Of a stretch of DNA of 64,000 bases, positions 1 to 10,104 are shown in pieces. This DNA comes from Straminergon stramineum (Eukaryota > Streptophyta > Bryopsida > Hypnales > Calliergonaceae), in contig OY987271.1 in assembly GCA_963920665.1 (NCBI GenBank), positions 7,009,350 through 7,073,349 of the forward strand, in the 5' to 3' direction. The notes under the pieces were generated by a model that searched no databases, was not told the origin of the DNA, and worked only from the letters and a program-made list of their open reading frames with translations. Made by a program: the position numbers and the translations under genes. The stretch's first letter is position 1, and every line of letters begins with the position of its first letter.

Positions 1-813
1 CAAAATTTTCTGAATTTTTGGAAGCCAATCGAAGTTCACAAGTTCAATTTGAGTTCAACAAACTGCATTTGATGGCTGCAACTTCGGGGGCTTGTATCTC
101 CTTCATCCAAAGTTTGTTTTCAATAAAAAATTTTGGGTTATGTTCCCCTTGAAGTATAGTTAGTGTGGTAGAATTTTCATGACAATCCAGGTTGTTTTGA
201 ATGTCTAGGAGCAATTCGAAGTTCAAAATCCCAACATTTTTGGATTACAATGAACTTCCGTAGCTTGTTTCTTCTTCATACAATGTTCGTTTCCAATAAA
301 TTTTTTGTAAAAGTTGTGCATACTAGTCTAGTTTTTTTTTATAAAATTTCATGTCAATCCAAGAAGTTATGAGTGACTGAGAAGCATTTTAGTAGGAGGT
401 TTAGTTTTTGATGTATTTTTTGCAGCTTTTCTTGCTATTTTTTGACATTTCAAAGTCATTTTGCAAACACAATGAATCAATTGAATGGTATTTTTTTTCA
501 TCTATGTGTTTTTATGCTGATTTTGAATCACTTATTAGTTTAAAGATTCTTCATTTGAGTAGATTAAGAAACCAAATTTTGCCTCCAAATGAATTTTTAG
601 AAAAAAATCAGAATCCTTTTTCAATACTAAAACATTATAATCTTGCAATCTATGCAGCCAAATGACACCAAATTTGGTGCACGTCATCTGCAACAAGTGC
701 ACTACAAGATTGTATAGTTGAGATCTCTATAACTCCATGAAAGTTACATCTATAACACTTCAAAAGAAATGCTATTTTTGGACCTATTTAGGCCTTGGGC
801 GGTGAGGGGTTAA
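1..813 (+). mobile_element. TTAA-bounded non-autonomous element, left end outside window
   Basis: The sequence matches 58690-59508 along most of its length. Shared blocks include 'gaagccaatc', 'catttgatggct', 'agcattttagtaggaggt' and the terminal 'gaggggttaa'. The right end is GAGGGGTTAA at 804-813. By comparison with the complete copy at 58541-59508, about 150 bp of the left end lies before the window. Short open stretches inside are not conserved between copies, so I see no coding capacity. Confidence 0.75.
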
Positions 814-2420
814 GGATCATGGTCTGTCATTTGCACCTCGGTCTCATTCAATTGTAACTTTCAAAACATTCAGTCTTTGTAATATTTTGGTGAAAATTAG
901 AATATGAGAATACCCAAATACCCAAATATTTAATATAACTAATTTGATATTCCAATTACCTAATATGTAACCATGATTAGGCATGAGTATTGAGAAGAAT
1001 ACTTTCAACCTTCTCCAAATGCAATTATGCTTGAATGATTGGGCTTCTAAATGCATCCTCACACAGGCACCCTTTCTCTTCTAGCCTAAATTGATCTCTA
1101 GATTTCTGTAAATCTTTTTAAGTCTAATTATACCTGATAGGAAATTCAAGGAGATAATGTGATTATTTAGCTAACTTTTGCATTACAACAATATTGTTGA
1201 AAATTTGTTATAAATCATCAGAAATTCTATTAACCCTTTAAAGATGCAGCCCCTTAGGATCAAGGTAGTCATCAAAATGTTTGGGTTATTGGACCAATAG
1301 GCACATTCTTTGTTTCTACAGTGATAAGTGAAGTCATCCATTGACCAGTTTTCAACCTCATCATCCTTTAAGGGTTCAAGTGGACTCAGCAACAAACACA
1401 TTTTGCAAAATTTGCCAGAGCTGACAGCCTCAACTCAAATTTCTAGAGTCACGCCAATGAAAAACACAAAATGAAAAGGGTTGCAGTGCTGCACACAAGC
1501 GTTCACAATTTGACAGACCAAAGTTGTCCAGTCAATGTAGTTTGTTCACAATGTGATCATTCTTGGATTTGCAATTACAGTGTACTGCGTGTTGACTGAC
1601 CAAGTTCCTTTGAGGGTTTTGGAGTTTCGAATTTTCTACAGAAGGGTTTAAGGTTTAGTGCTTCTGTGCATCTCTCGTTCTCATCACTTACAATTGTCGA
1701 AGCAGCGGTAGCCTTCCAGCTTTCCGAGTCTGCTTCTAAATGGACATTTTCCTCTGTTTCAATGTCTCGTTCGTTCTTGTTCCGGTTTTCTTTACCAAAG
1801 ATTAGGGTTCGGCTTGCTTTCTTTTCCGAAATGGGGTTGCAACAGTTCACAACTGCTCTTGGATTCCTCAAGTTTGGGCCTTCTTGGAGACCAATCTGTC
1901 ATCTGTGCAGTGGCTGCTACAGAGCTCGAAATGGCGCTTACACTTTTGAATTTGATTGGATGACTGATTGGATTCGTCCAAAATTGTACAAATTTATCCA
2001 GCTCACATTTGAGCAGTGAAGTTCGTAGAATGCTGATTACTGAACTAATATGGTACGGTAGTAGCTCTATTTTCAAGGTGGTCGATTTTTGATTTGTCTC
2101 ATAGCTTTAGGTGCGGTTCAAAGCCTTGACCGATGACCGTGAATTCAGTTTCGTCCAGTACTTGTGGAAAGTTTTTGTCCAATTAAACTAGATGGATGGG
2201 TGATTAGTAGAGACATGTTAATGGATTGAAAGCCTAGGCTTGGGCTCAACATTCTTCAGTGTGTTTAGCTTCTCACGCGTGCATTAAATCCTTTGGGCGC
2301 AGTGTCCAGAATACACAGTGAAGTCTTATGAACATTGCGGAGGGATAACCACGAGCATCCTGGACCTTGTCCGTCATGTTTCTTGAGGTAAGGAGATAGA
2401 TTAAACTTACTTGTTTCTTC
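814..2420. other. Intergenic, with an unassigned open-reading cluster
   Basis: No gene is recognised. Between 1575 and 2076 overlapping open frames occur on both strands: about 117 codons on plus (1666-2019), and about 98 (1575-1871) and 94 (1792-2076) on minus. The region is slightly richer in GC than its surroundings. None has a domain I recognise, and both-strand openness argues for chance or for a decayed exon or leader. A possible very small degenerate member of the TTAA family lies at 1230-1379 (TTAACCCTTTAAAG on the left, CTTTAAGGGTTCAA on the right). Confidence 0.3.
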
Positions 2421-2670
2421 TTAACCCCTCAAGGCCCAAGGATCCTGTTTTGGGCCTCTCACTTGTTCAACAGGTCAAAATTATAACTTCCTTTTCCTAC
2501 ATTTTAAGAAGTATATTTAAGTGAATTTTATATTATGATGTTCATAATGAACGGGGAAGTTCAAAAGTACAATTGACATCATGTAATAAGCTTGATGTAC
2601 AACGCATACTATCAATCAAAGTTCAAACTTGTGAAAAAGTACAGAAACTGCTTGGGCCTTGAGGGGTTAA
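2421..2670. mobile_element. 250-bp TTAA-bounded MITE with perfect 20-bp inverted termini
   Basis: The left end is TTAACCCCTCAAGGCCCAAG (2421-2440). The right end (2651-2670) is its exact reverse complement. The termini begin with TTAA on both sides, as expected if TTAA is the duplicated target and the element proper begins CCCCTCAAGG. It has no coding capacity. The perfect termini suggest this is one of the younger copies in the window. Confidence 0.85.
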
Positions 2671-4405
2671 TGATCAACATGGAAAGAACATTTGTATGTG
2701 TCAAGACTGAACTCAACCGCAACTTAGGGCCACTTTACACCAAGCCCAGGCCCTTGTAACCATTTGAATTCTCATAGTAGTGATTGGTGGAGACGTGGGT
2801 AGTGGTACAAGTTGGGTTTATACTTTGGCCAAGGTTGATGCCATTCCTCATGGATGAGAAATCCACTTGAAATTCAATATGGTTAAAGTAGATAATGTTA
2901 AGGTAGTAGCACCCTTAACGTTCTCTATACCCATAATTGTCTCCTCTAAAATCTTGGAAAACCTTTGGAAGTGATTAGATATGACTACAAGGATGTACCA
3001 CATCTGAATATTGGACCCTAGTGTTGATACCATGTGCATTTATAGTTGGCACTTTAAAAATTCACAACTTATATTCACAATGCCAAAATAATATATTCAA
3101 AAGTGCACAAGAATTATTTTTCACATGCTAATAGGGTCCAATAATTTTTGAATGTTTGTTAATAAAAATCATCTTCAAAACCCTTAAATCCACAATTATA
3201 GGTGTTTGCTTCCTTATATTGGTTTCAAAGACTGAGCTTGTTTCTTACCCATCTCGTTGACAAAGGCTTGACAAGTTTCTAGGAGATCATCATGAAGCAA
3301 GCTTTGCTAGACTAGTGTACTAAACACATCTTAATTATTGATTATAAGATCTTGCCATTAATATCCAACCATAAAAAGATCACTTGTCACTAATCTAACT
3401 TAATTATCAATCAATTAAGGAGCCATAATGTTGCACAAATCTATCCCAATAGAACAATTAAATCTATTTGTAAACTTTGTGATAGCTTTCACAGAATTGT
3501 CATCTTCAGTGATACATCATTGACCAAAATTGTTGATTGAACACTCTATTCAACTACAACCATTTCATCCAAAAGCATTAACATCAAGTATTCCTTCCCA
3601 TTGTCAATTGCTTCTAACATTGGCTTGTCATATATATACCATAATCGCAACTGGCTAATTCTACCAATATTATTAGAAGGTGAAAATTATAGTGTATCCT
3701 TGTAGCACACACATACTCAAACTAATTACACAACTATAAATTTACATTCATAGTACTACAAATGAATGATAATCCAATAGGCTCTCATATATACAAATGC
3801 CCTAACTGAATCTTACCAAGTGATACTAATCTCACCAAGGGTAGTGAATCCTTTATCATCAAAACCTTTTATTGTAAAGAAGCCATGATGATAGGCTATA
3901 ACTGAAATAAATCTTATTAACAACTACAAATTCAGAATTGCGTAAATCTGACAATATAGAAGAGCTCCAAAACTAAAGCCTATCCAAAGTCCACTAGTCA
4001 TCCAACAACAACACTAAACAAAATTACTCATCTACAAACAAGACCGTACTATATACAAATAGCAACCCCAATCTCAAATTTTTGTAAGCCGAGTGATGAA
4101 CTGAAGCAAGTAGCACCTCTGTCGATGAGAATGATCCTTGCCTCATGCACAACTAAGTCACTCTCCCATACTACTCGCTACCAGTTCATATTGTCACTCA
4201 CCCTATGCACAAACTTTAAACATTCATAACTTATTCATACGATATCGGAATTGTACTTATTTTAGTGCATGGAAATCCTCTCGACAATGGGAACAACAAT
4301 CCACATTCAAATAAACTACATTTCCAGGAAGATTCTAGGAAGAGAAATCACTTCAAACAGCTGATTGGGGGCTTCAATTCAACGGGAAGGATTTCCTATC
4401 TAAGC
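2671..4405. other. Intergenic and 3' flank of the germin-like gene
   Basis: AT-rich sequence without a recognisable gene or RNA. A short minus-strand open stretch near 2848-3039 has no recognisable domain. Roughly the last 300 bases before 4406 lie downstream of the minus-strand germin-like gene and probably hold its 3' untranslated region. No clear polyadenylation site could be fixed. Confidence 0.4.
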
Positions 4406-5456
4406 CTACGTCGCGAGCGCGGCCTTCAGCGTCTCGATGATAGTCTCGTTGACCTTGAACGCGGTCTCCAGCACAAAATCATCGATCCCTGATGCAAAAA
4501 TGTTGGCCGGCAAGGAGATGGTTCCAGGGTTGGAGCTGCTAAACGCCGCGTACGCAATCACGGTCTGTTCCCCGAGGTTGATCTGGTAATGCACCAAGCC
4601 CTTGGGGAACACGAACACATCCGCTTTCTCTAGCACCTGCACGTCAATTTCGTCCAAGTGGCTCAGAAGTTCCATTAAAATGGCGCGGTGGAATCATTAG
4701 CAAACAAGGGACCGAAGGAAGTGATTCAAGAATTAAGCCAGGAATGGAGATGGGTGTGAAAATCTGGAATGCAAATAGCACATGAAATTGGGGACACAAG
4801 TCGAATTGGGAACCTCCGCTGCAGAATGTCCCTAGGAGAAACATCGATACTCCATGAAGGTGCCTGTGTATACGTACTGCAGAGGAGGTCCCCGATTCTA
4901 TATATGGAACATATGTCGAATCCAGAACCTCCGCTGCAGGTTGTCCCTAGCTAAAAGAAAAACCGATCCTGCATGAAGTTAAGGTGCCCGTGCATCCTGC
5001 AGAGGAGGTTCCCAATTCTACATTCATACCTTCTTAAACTGAATGGCCACCAATCAATAACGGAATTGACATTACCTGCACGAAGAGCTTGTTGGTCGAG
5101 TCCACCAGACCCACATGGAGAGTCCCCTCGATCACGTAGAGAAGCTCCGTGCCTCGCGGGTGCGTGTGGAGCGGGTTGATGCCTCCGGGGAGATACTCGA
5201 GGAGAGCACTGGAAACGCCCAAGCCAGTGAGAGCCGGGAAGACCTCGCTGTTCACGCGCTTGATGGCGAACTTCGCCGGGGGGACGAGGCCAGAACCGTT
5301 GCGCAGGATGGTGGAGGTGAAGTAGGCGCCCGTGATGGTGCTCTTGTTGACGCCCTCGGGGACGAAGAAGTCGGTGGTGAGCTCCGGGTCGGAGGCGGAC
5401 ACTAGGACGGCAAGAGCCACGAGGTGGAGAGCCAGGAGAGAAACCGCCATAGTCAT
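4406..5456 (-). CDS. Germin-like protein (cupin, secreted), two exons
   Basis: The coding exons are 5456-5076 and 4636-4406, joined by a GT-AG intron (donor CAG|GTAATG, acceptor GTGCAG|GTG) in phase 0, giving 203 residues. The first ATG in the frame is at 5456; a second, two codons on (5450), is equally usable. Residues 1-21 form a hydrophobic signal peptide ending near VSAS. Cupin motif 1 is at 92-111 with metal ligands His97, His99 and Glu104. Motif 2 is at 132-147 with His143, though its usual first Gly is Ala132. Potential N-glycosylation sites lie at N37, N53 and near the C-terminus. Germin-like proteins are Mn-binding apoplastic hexamers, some with oxalate oxidase or superoxide dismutase activity. 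The substrate here cannot be told. The protein has no cysteine, so the N-terminal disulfide usual in the family is absent, as I recall for bryophyte-type members. Length is near the family norm (about 205-225). Confidence 0.93.
4790..5020. repeat. Two 115-bp direct repeats, each a potential hairpin, inside the germin-like intron
   Basis: AACCTCCGCTGCAG occurs at 4811-4824 and 4926-4939 (period 115). Each copy is followed by its near reverse complement, CTGCAGAGGAGGT, at 4877-4889 and 4997-5010. The units also share 'gtcgaatt/gtcgaatc' upstream and 'tgtccctag' and 'catgaag' inside. The unit is therefore a duplicated foldback occupying about half of the 439-bp intron. Confidence 0.75.
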
Positions 5457-5568
5457 CCTGCCTACAAGTGCACACAACCCGAGGGTTCAGTGAACGTCCT
5501 CAAGCAACAGCTATTCGAAACAATGCGACTTCGCTGGAAGCTCAAAACTTAAGTAATATTTGGCCAGA

Positions 5569-5758
5569 CACTCTAATAGAATGTTTCAAGTGTCGTTAGG
5601 GTATCAGACACCTTGCAAACTCTATAATCATTCTAATAGAGTGTTCCGAGCATCGTTAGTGTATCACACCTCCTGTCAACTCTACAGACATTCTATTAGA
5701 GTCTTTCAAGCATCGTCAGTGGATTACACATCCTGCAAAAACTGCAAACTCTGTAGAC
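5569..5758. repeat. 60-bp minisatellite, three copies, upstream of the germin-like gene
   Basis: Units start at 5569, 5629 and 5689 with CACTCTAATAGA, CATTCTAATAGA and CATTCTATTAGA. They share 'gtttcaagcatcgttagtgtatcacac' style cores with scattered changes. The third unit carries about 10 extra bases near its end. The period of exactly 60 keeps one frame open, but that frame has no family resemblance. The array ends about 110 bp upstream of the germin-like start codon, within its likely promoter. Confidence 0.85.
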
Positions 5759-5759
5759 A

Positions 5760-6620
5760 GCAATAGTCGCCTGGGTTTAATTCGTACTTGTCGCGTACGT
5801 CCTTCAACTAGTCCGTTGAAGTGAAATCTCCACCCCAGACCGAATACAGCTTTTCAAAAACAGAGGGTTCTAGATCGAATACCCGCTTACCTTCTGGTCT
5901 CGCTGACGCTAGATGGACCAGTTAGTTGGCCACCTCCTACACTGAGTGCGTATTGTCAACCCAAAGGCCGGAAACGGAGCCGCCAAATGGTTACAGAGCC
6001 TCTGAAGGATCCTGATTTCAGAACTCCAGGCTCACCTATATATGGACTTAAGACCGACCTCCCCATCTACCCCATACCCCCTTTCCCCCACACCCTCGCG
6101 GCTTTCTAATCGACCGTCGAAGCCAAGAAAACAAACGACTCCCGAGCGCCAGCCGCTGGATGCGCCAGCAGCACGAGAGGCAGCACCAGCAAGACCCCCA
6201 CCAACTGAAAAGTTAGAGTCTGCTGCAAAGCGGTGCTTGAGTGAAAGGTGCCCACTAAAAGAAACCCTTCATAAGAGTTGGGGAATGTACTACAGTACTA
6301 AATCAATAAATCATGCAGCTTTCAAGTGTAGAGAAAGAGGGGGAAGGCGCAGGGAAGAAGTCAGCCGACGGCGCGACCCCACATGTATGCTAATACTCGT
6401 CTTGCAGATGAGGGAGACTGCCAATGTTCCCTCTCTCATGTCATATCCAACAATGATGGGTGCGGCAATCAGGCAAGCTGCAGCGGATTGAATGCCGCGA
6501 CTAGCAGCAGCAGCCTGCATACAGAATCCAGACATGTATCGGGTCCTAAATGGTAACTTGGCTGTGGTGTTTGGGTGAGGGTGATGATATGATCTAGACG
6601 TCATGACTGGTCACCTACTG
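5760..6620. other. GC-richer island with TATA-like motif, gene not resolved
   Basis: The region is visibly richer in GC than the DNA on either side. CTATATATGG at about 6032-6041 looks like a plant TATA box for plus-strand transcription, followed by a pyrimidine-rich stretch. A 149-codon plus frame (6042-6491) is open but proline/serine rich, and no domain is recognised. A 97-codon minus frame overlaps it at 6311-6604. This could be a non-coding transcript, a gene relic or promoter DNA shared with the germin-like gene. I do not call a protein. Confidence 0.25.
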
Positions 6621-9339
6621 AGTATATAATTTTAAAATATTCGCCTGTCCCCGGCAGATCTAAAGTACAGCACAGGGACGACAGTCGATCAGCATGCAGA
6701 AACTTTGGCTGCCAGGCTCTGCTTGTGTCATTGCTCTTGACGCGTTTAAGAGCTTTGCTTCCAGCCATGTTGCATCTTCTCGAACTTCGGTCTTCACTGC
6801 ACGAAGACTCCAGAACCATCGAGAAGGTTATGGTTCAGTGGTAACTTAGTCTTGAATCAAGCAAGTCCAATCGAAGAATAGAAGGTTGTTGCAAGAAATT
6901 AACACTAGTGTGAAATGTAGTATGGGGAGGACTCTGAGCTTTTTGAGGAACAAAATTCAACAAAATAATTAGAAAATGGAAGATTAGTAGAACACTAGAA
7001 ATCACATATTTTGAAACGAGATCTAAAAAAAGTCCAAAAGGTATGACATAAGAAATTCTAGGAAATGGATACAAACGACTCTAAACCCATCATTTGAAGC
7101 GGATGCTGCAGGGTGAATATACAGGAATTTTTATTTGCCAGACATGATAAAATTTGTTAATTTTGGAATCATATTTGCAATCAGAGGCCCCAAATTAGCT
7201 GTGGGAGGTATAGAACATAGAATTGACACTGCACAAAATAGGTAGGTGTACAATTACCCTGTAGAACACAAAATTCACCCTTCATGACCCACTTCAAATG
7301 ACGGGTTTAGCATCCTACAATGGATACCCTAACGTTTGCATTATTAGAAAATATTTTGAAAAAAACTGAATAATAAAAAATAATTAGTATTTTTTCATGC
7401 TTGAAGGCACTTCAATCAACTTATTACATCTCAAGATTACAAATTTGGAAAATAAAATCTATGATCTTTATAATTTCACAAACTAATATACTTTGAGGTG
7501 ATGCAAGCTTTAGAGAATATTTGGCCCTTGGAGATGGGCATTTGACTTTCAATAAATGTTCAAATCTAGAGGGGAAAATTGTTTGTTTCTTTGTTTTTTG
7601 AAAGAAAAAAATTTCGTCCCTAGTTTTGCGTGGCACACTAAGTAATCGCGTGGGCCAAAAAAATATGATTTAATTAATTTATTACAAAAGTTATAATTGC
7701 ACATTCTTATGCAATCAAAAACCCTTGTGGAGGGCCCAAATTTCTTCTAACAAGAGAGAGATTTTATTTCTTTAATAAAACTTCTTCCTCGATTTGTCTA
7801 GTCTTTGTATATGACCTCAAATCCCACTTCTAAGGTCAAAATTTTATTTTTGAGCAAGAGTAATATTGTAACACTCCTAAATGGCAAATGCACTAATAGA
7901 GTGTTCAGAATCAAGAATGCATTTTTTTAAAGTATTTTCAAAATTACACAAGCCTACTACAAAATAGTCCTATGTACATCACAATTATGAATTTCAAATT
8001 GATTGAAGGTATAAACCAAAATTTATAGCCAAATAATCATCCATTTCAAAGCATTGATTGCAAGTGTATCCTACATTTTTGGCAAGGATCTTCTATTGCT
8101 ATTTTTGCAACAAGTTATTTTAGAACCGTCTCCTTATCAAAAATAAACTTCGTGCATTCACATAAATTGGTTGATTAACCTTTAAATTGTATGACCATGC
8201 TTAGCATTCAATTCAAAATTAGTTGTCTACTAGCATATCAAATATTGAGCTTTTTATCACCACTAACTACCATTCCCCTTCTATAATGATATAGTTCTTT
8301 GAAAGACAAACAAAAAGGTATTATAGGGGGGCTATTTATTTTTTGAGAGAATATTGAACAATAGATTATCCTATAGTTTCAATGGATGAAATTTCTCAAT
8401 TGGTACATGATCTGAAGACAACACCACCCTACTATGGATGATCTTACACACTTTTGGATGAATACATGTGTTATTGTATTTTCATCTACATTTCTATGTT
8501 TCATCCATGTCAATGGATATAAATAGCTTCACCACTCCACTATACATCGCTTTGTGTACTACCTAAAAATAATAGAAAAAAATATCACTGCAAATTACTC
8601 TAAATGTATTTTCAAGCATATTCTCCATTGGACATGAAGATGTTATTCAATCAAATGTGTACAAAACATGACAAATTTTCAGAATATACAAGAAAATTGC
8701 AATTACAATGTGTATTATTAGAAAGGATTTAGTGCAATATTTTGGTTCTCTAAGTTAGTAATAATATATTTGAACAATCAAAGATCATGAATACTTAGTC
8801 ACGGTTGATGGAAATTGTAGAGTAAAACTACCATTTACAATACACATCCGAAAAATGGATAACAACCTTTGCCACTTACCAAACACTAACAACATGATTC
8901 AACTACCAATTCAATTGCAATGGAAACAAAATGTTGTGTCACCACCCAACGACAGCATGCTATGTGGTGAAGGGTTGCAAGGAAATTTGAACTCTAGAGA
9001 TTGTAGCTTCATTGCCTTTAAATTGCAATAAAATTTGCAAGGAGAAATCTTTTTGCATTAGGTTTTTCATTGGTGAATCTTAACATGACCTTTAATAATT
9101 CCGCCAAATTTCAAAACATGTAAGTCTCCTAATTTATATGGAGAAAGATTTGAATTTTGTTTGTACAATGATTGGCAAGTTTACTCTAATTGGGATTGTC
9201 ATAAAAGGGAATTTTTTATAGAATTTTCATAGATTGAAATTTTTCTTACCCTAATTCTTTAATGCATCTGCAACTGAGCTTGTTGCTAGATGACCTTCAA
9301 CCAAAACAAGTTTCTCATGTTATCCATGACAAGACATTG
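6621..9339. other. AT-rich intergenic DNA
   Basis: No gene, RNA gene or element with definable ends is seen. Open frames are short (70-80 codons), AT-driven and without recognisable motifs. Confidence 0.4.
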
Positions 9340-9640
9340 AGGCCAAAAACATTCTTGTAGAAATGAAGAATACACTTATTGGTCCAAAAATTGGATCATT
9401 TGGAACAAAGTACTTTGGAAGGTGATGGGTCTCATCCTTTCAAGGTTAATTGTAGAAGGACATTACCTACACTTAGTTGTCCAATGGATGAAAGAGAATC
9501 CTTCTATGTAGGAAAGAAGACAATGTATTCATCCTTGGAATTTTATGGGAATCCTTGGGAGGTCCTACACAAATTTGAATAGTTTGACCTCCAATGTGCA
9601 TCCTTGGATTTTTTTAACAAACAATTCTCACAATCCTAAA
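9340..9640 (+). repeat. Fragment of a dispersed repeat related to 24890-25030 and 63150-63300
   Basis: 'gtagaaatgaagaata' here matches 'gtagaaatgaagaatg' at about 63165, followed by a shared 'ttattggt..a....ttggatcatttgg'. Further on, 'agagaatccttctatgtagga' and 'atagtttgacctc' match 'aagaatccttttgtgtagga' and 'aatagtttgacctc' inside the TTAA element at 24851-25677. This is repeat DNA. The 67-codon open frame at 9379-9582 is therefore not called as a gene. Confidence 0.6.
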
Positions 9641-10104
9641 AAGGCTGAAGTTTAATCAGGGTTGTTTCTATAGTAGTGTAACAAGCTAAATGGGGGGATC
9701 TATCTAGCCAAAGGTGAATGTATAATGAAGACCTTTATTTTGTGCTTGATTAATCTATTTTCTACACCTCTCCCATTTAATTTGGGGACTCTGATTGCAA
9801 ACATGAAGTCTAAATTTTCAAATTTTATCATGCATGGCAAATAAAAAGTTCCTACATTTTCCCACGGGAAAAACGTGAGGGCAAAACAAAGGGACAAAAC
9901 GGTCCTTGCATTTGGCTTATTGCACTACTATGGTTCTATTGTTCTAGACGGGACTTGTGACCAACTCATCCTTCTAGGTTTTAAATCAATGTGCTTCAAT
10001 CTCAAAATCCAAATGATTGTCCTCATTCTCGAGTTCAAATTGTATAGTAAATAGAAAGTCTTGCAATTAGGCACAAGTTACCTTATCTAATACCTCTAAA
10101 TTAA
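9641..10104. other. AT-rich intergenic DNA
   Basis: Nothing recognisable beyond short AT-driven open stretches. Confidence 0.35.

Noticed and set aside
2848..3039. Possible copia-type retrotransposon fragment on minus strand
   Set aside because: Only 63 codons, no protease, integrase or reverse-transcriptase motif, and no flanking long terminal repeats found.
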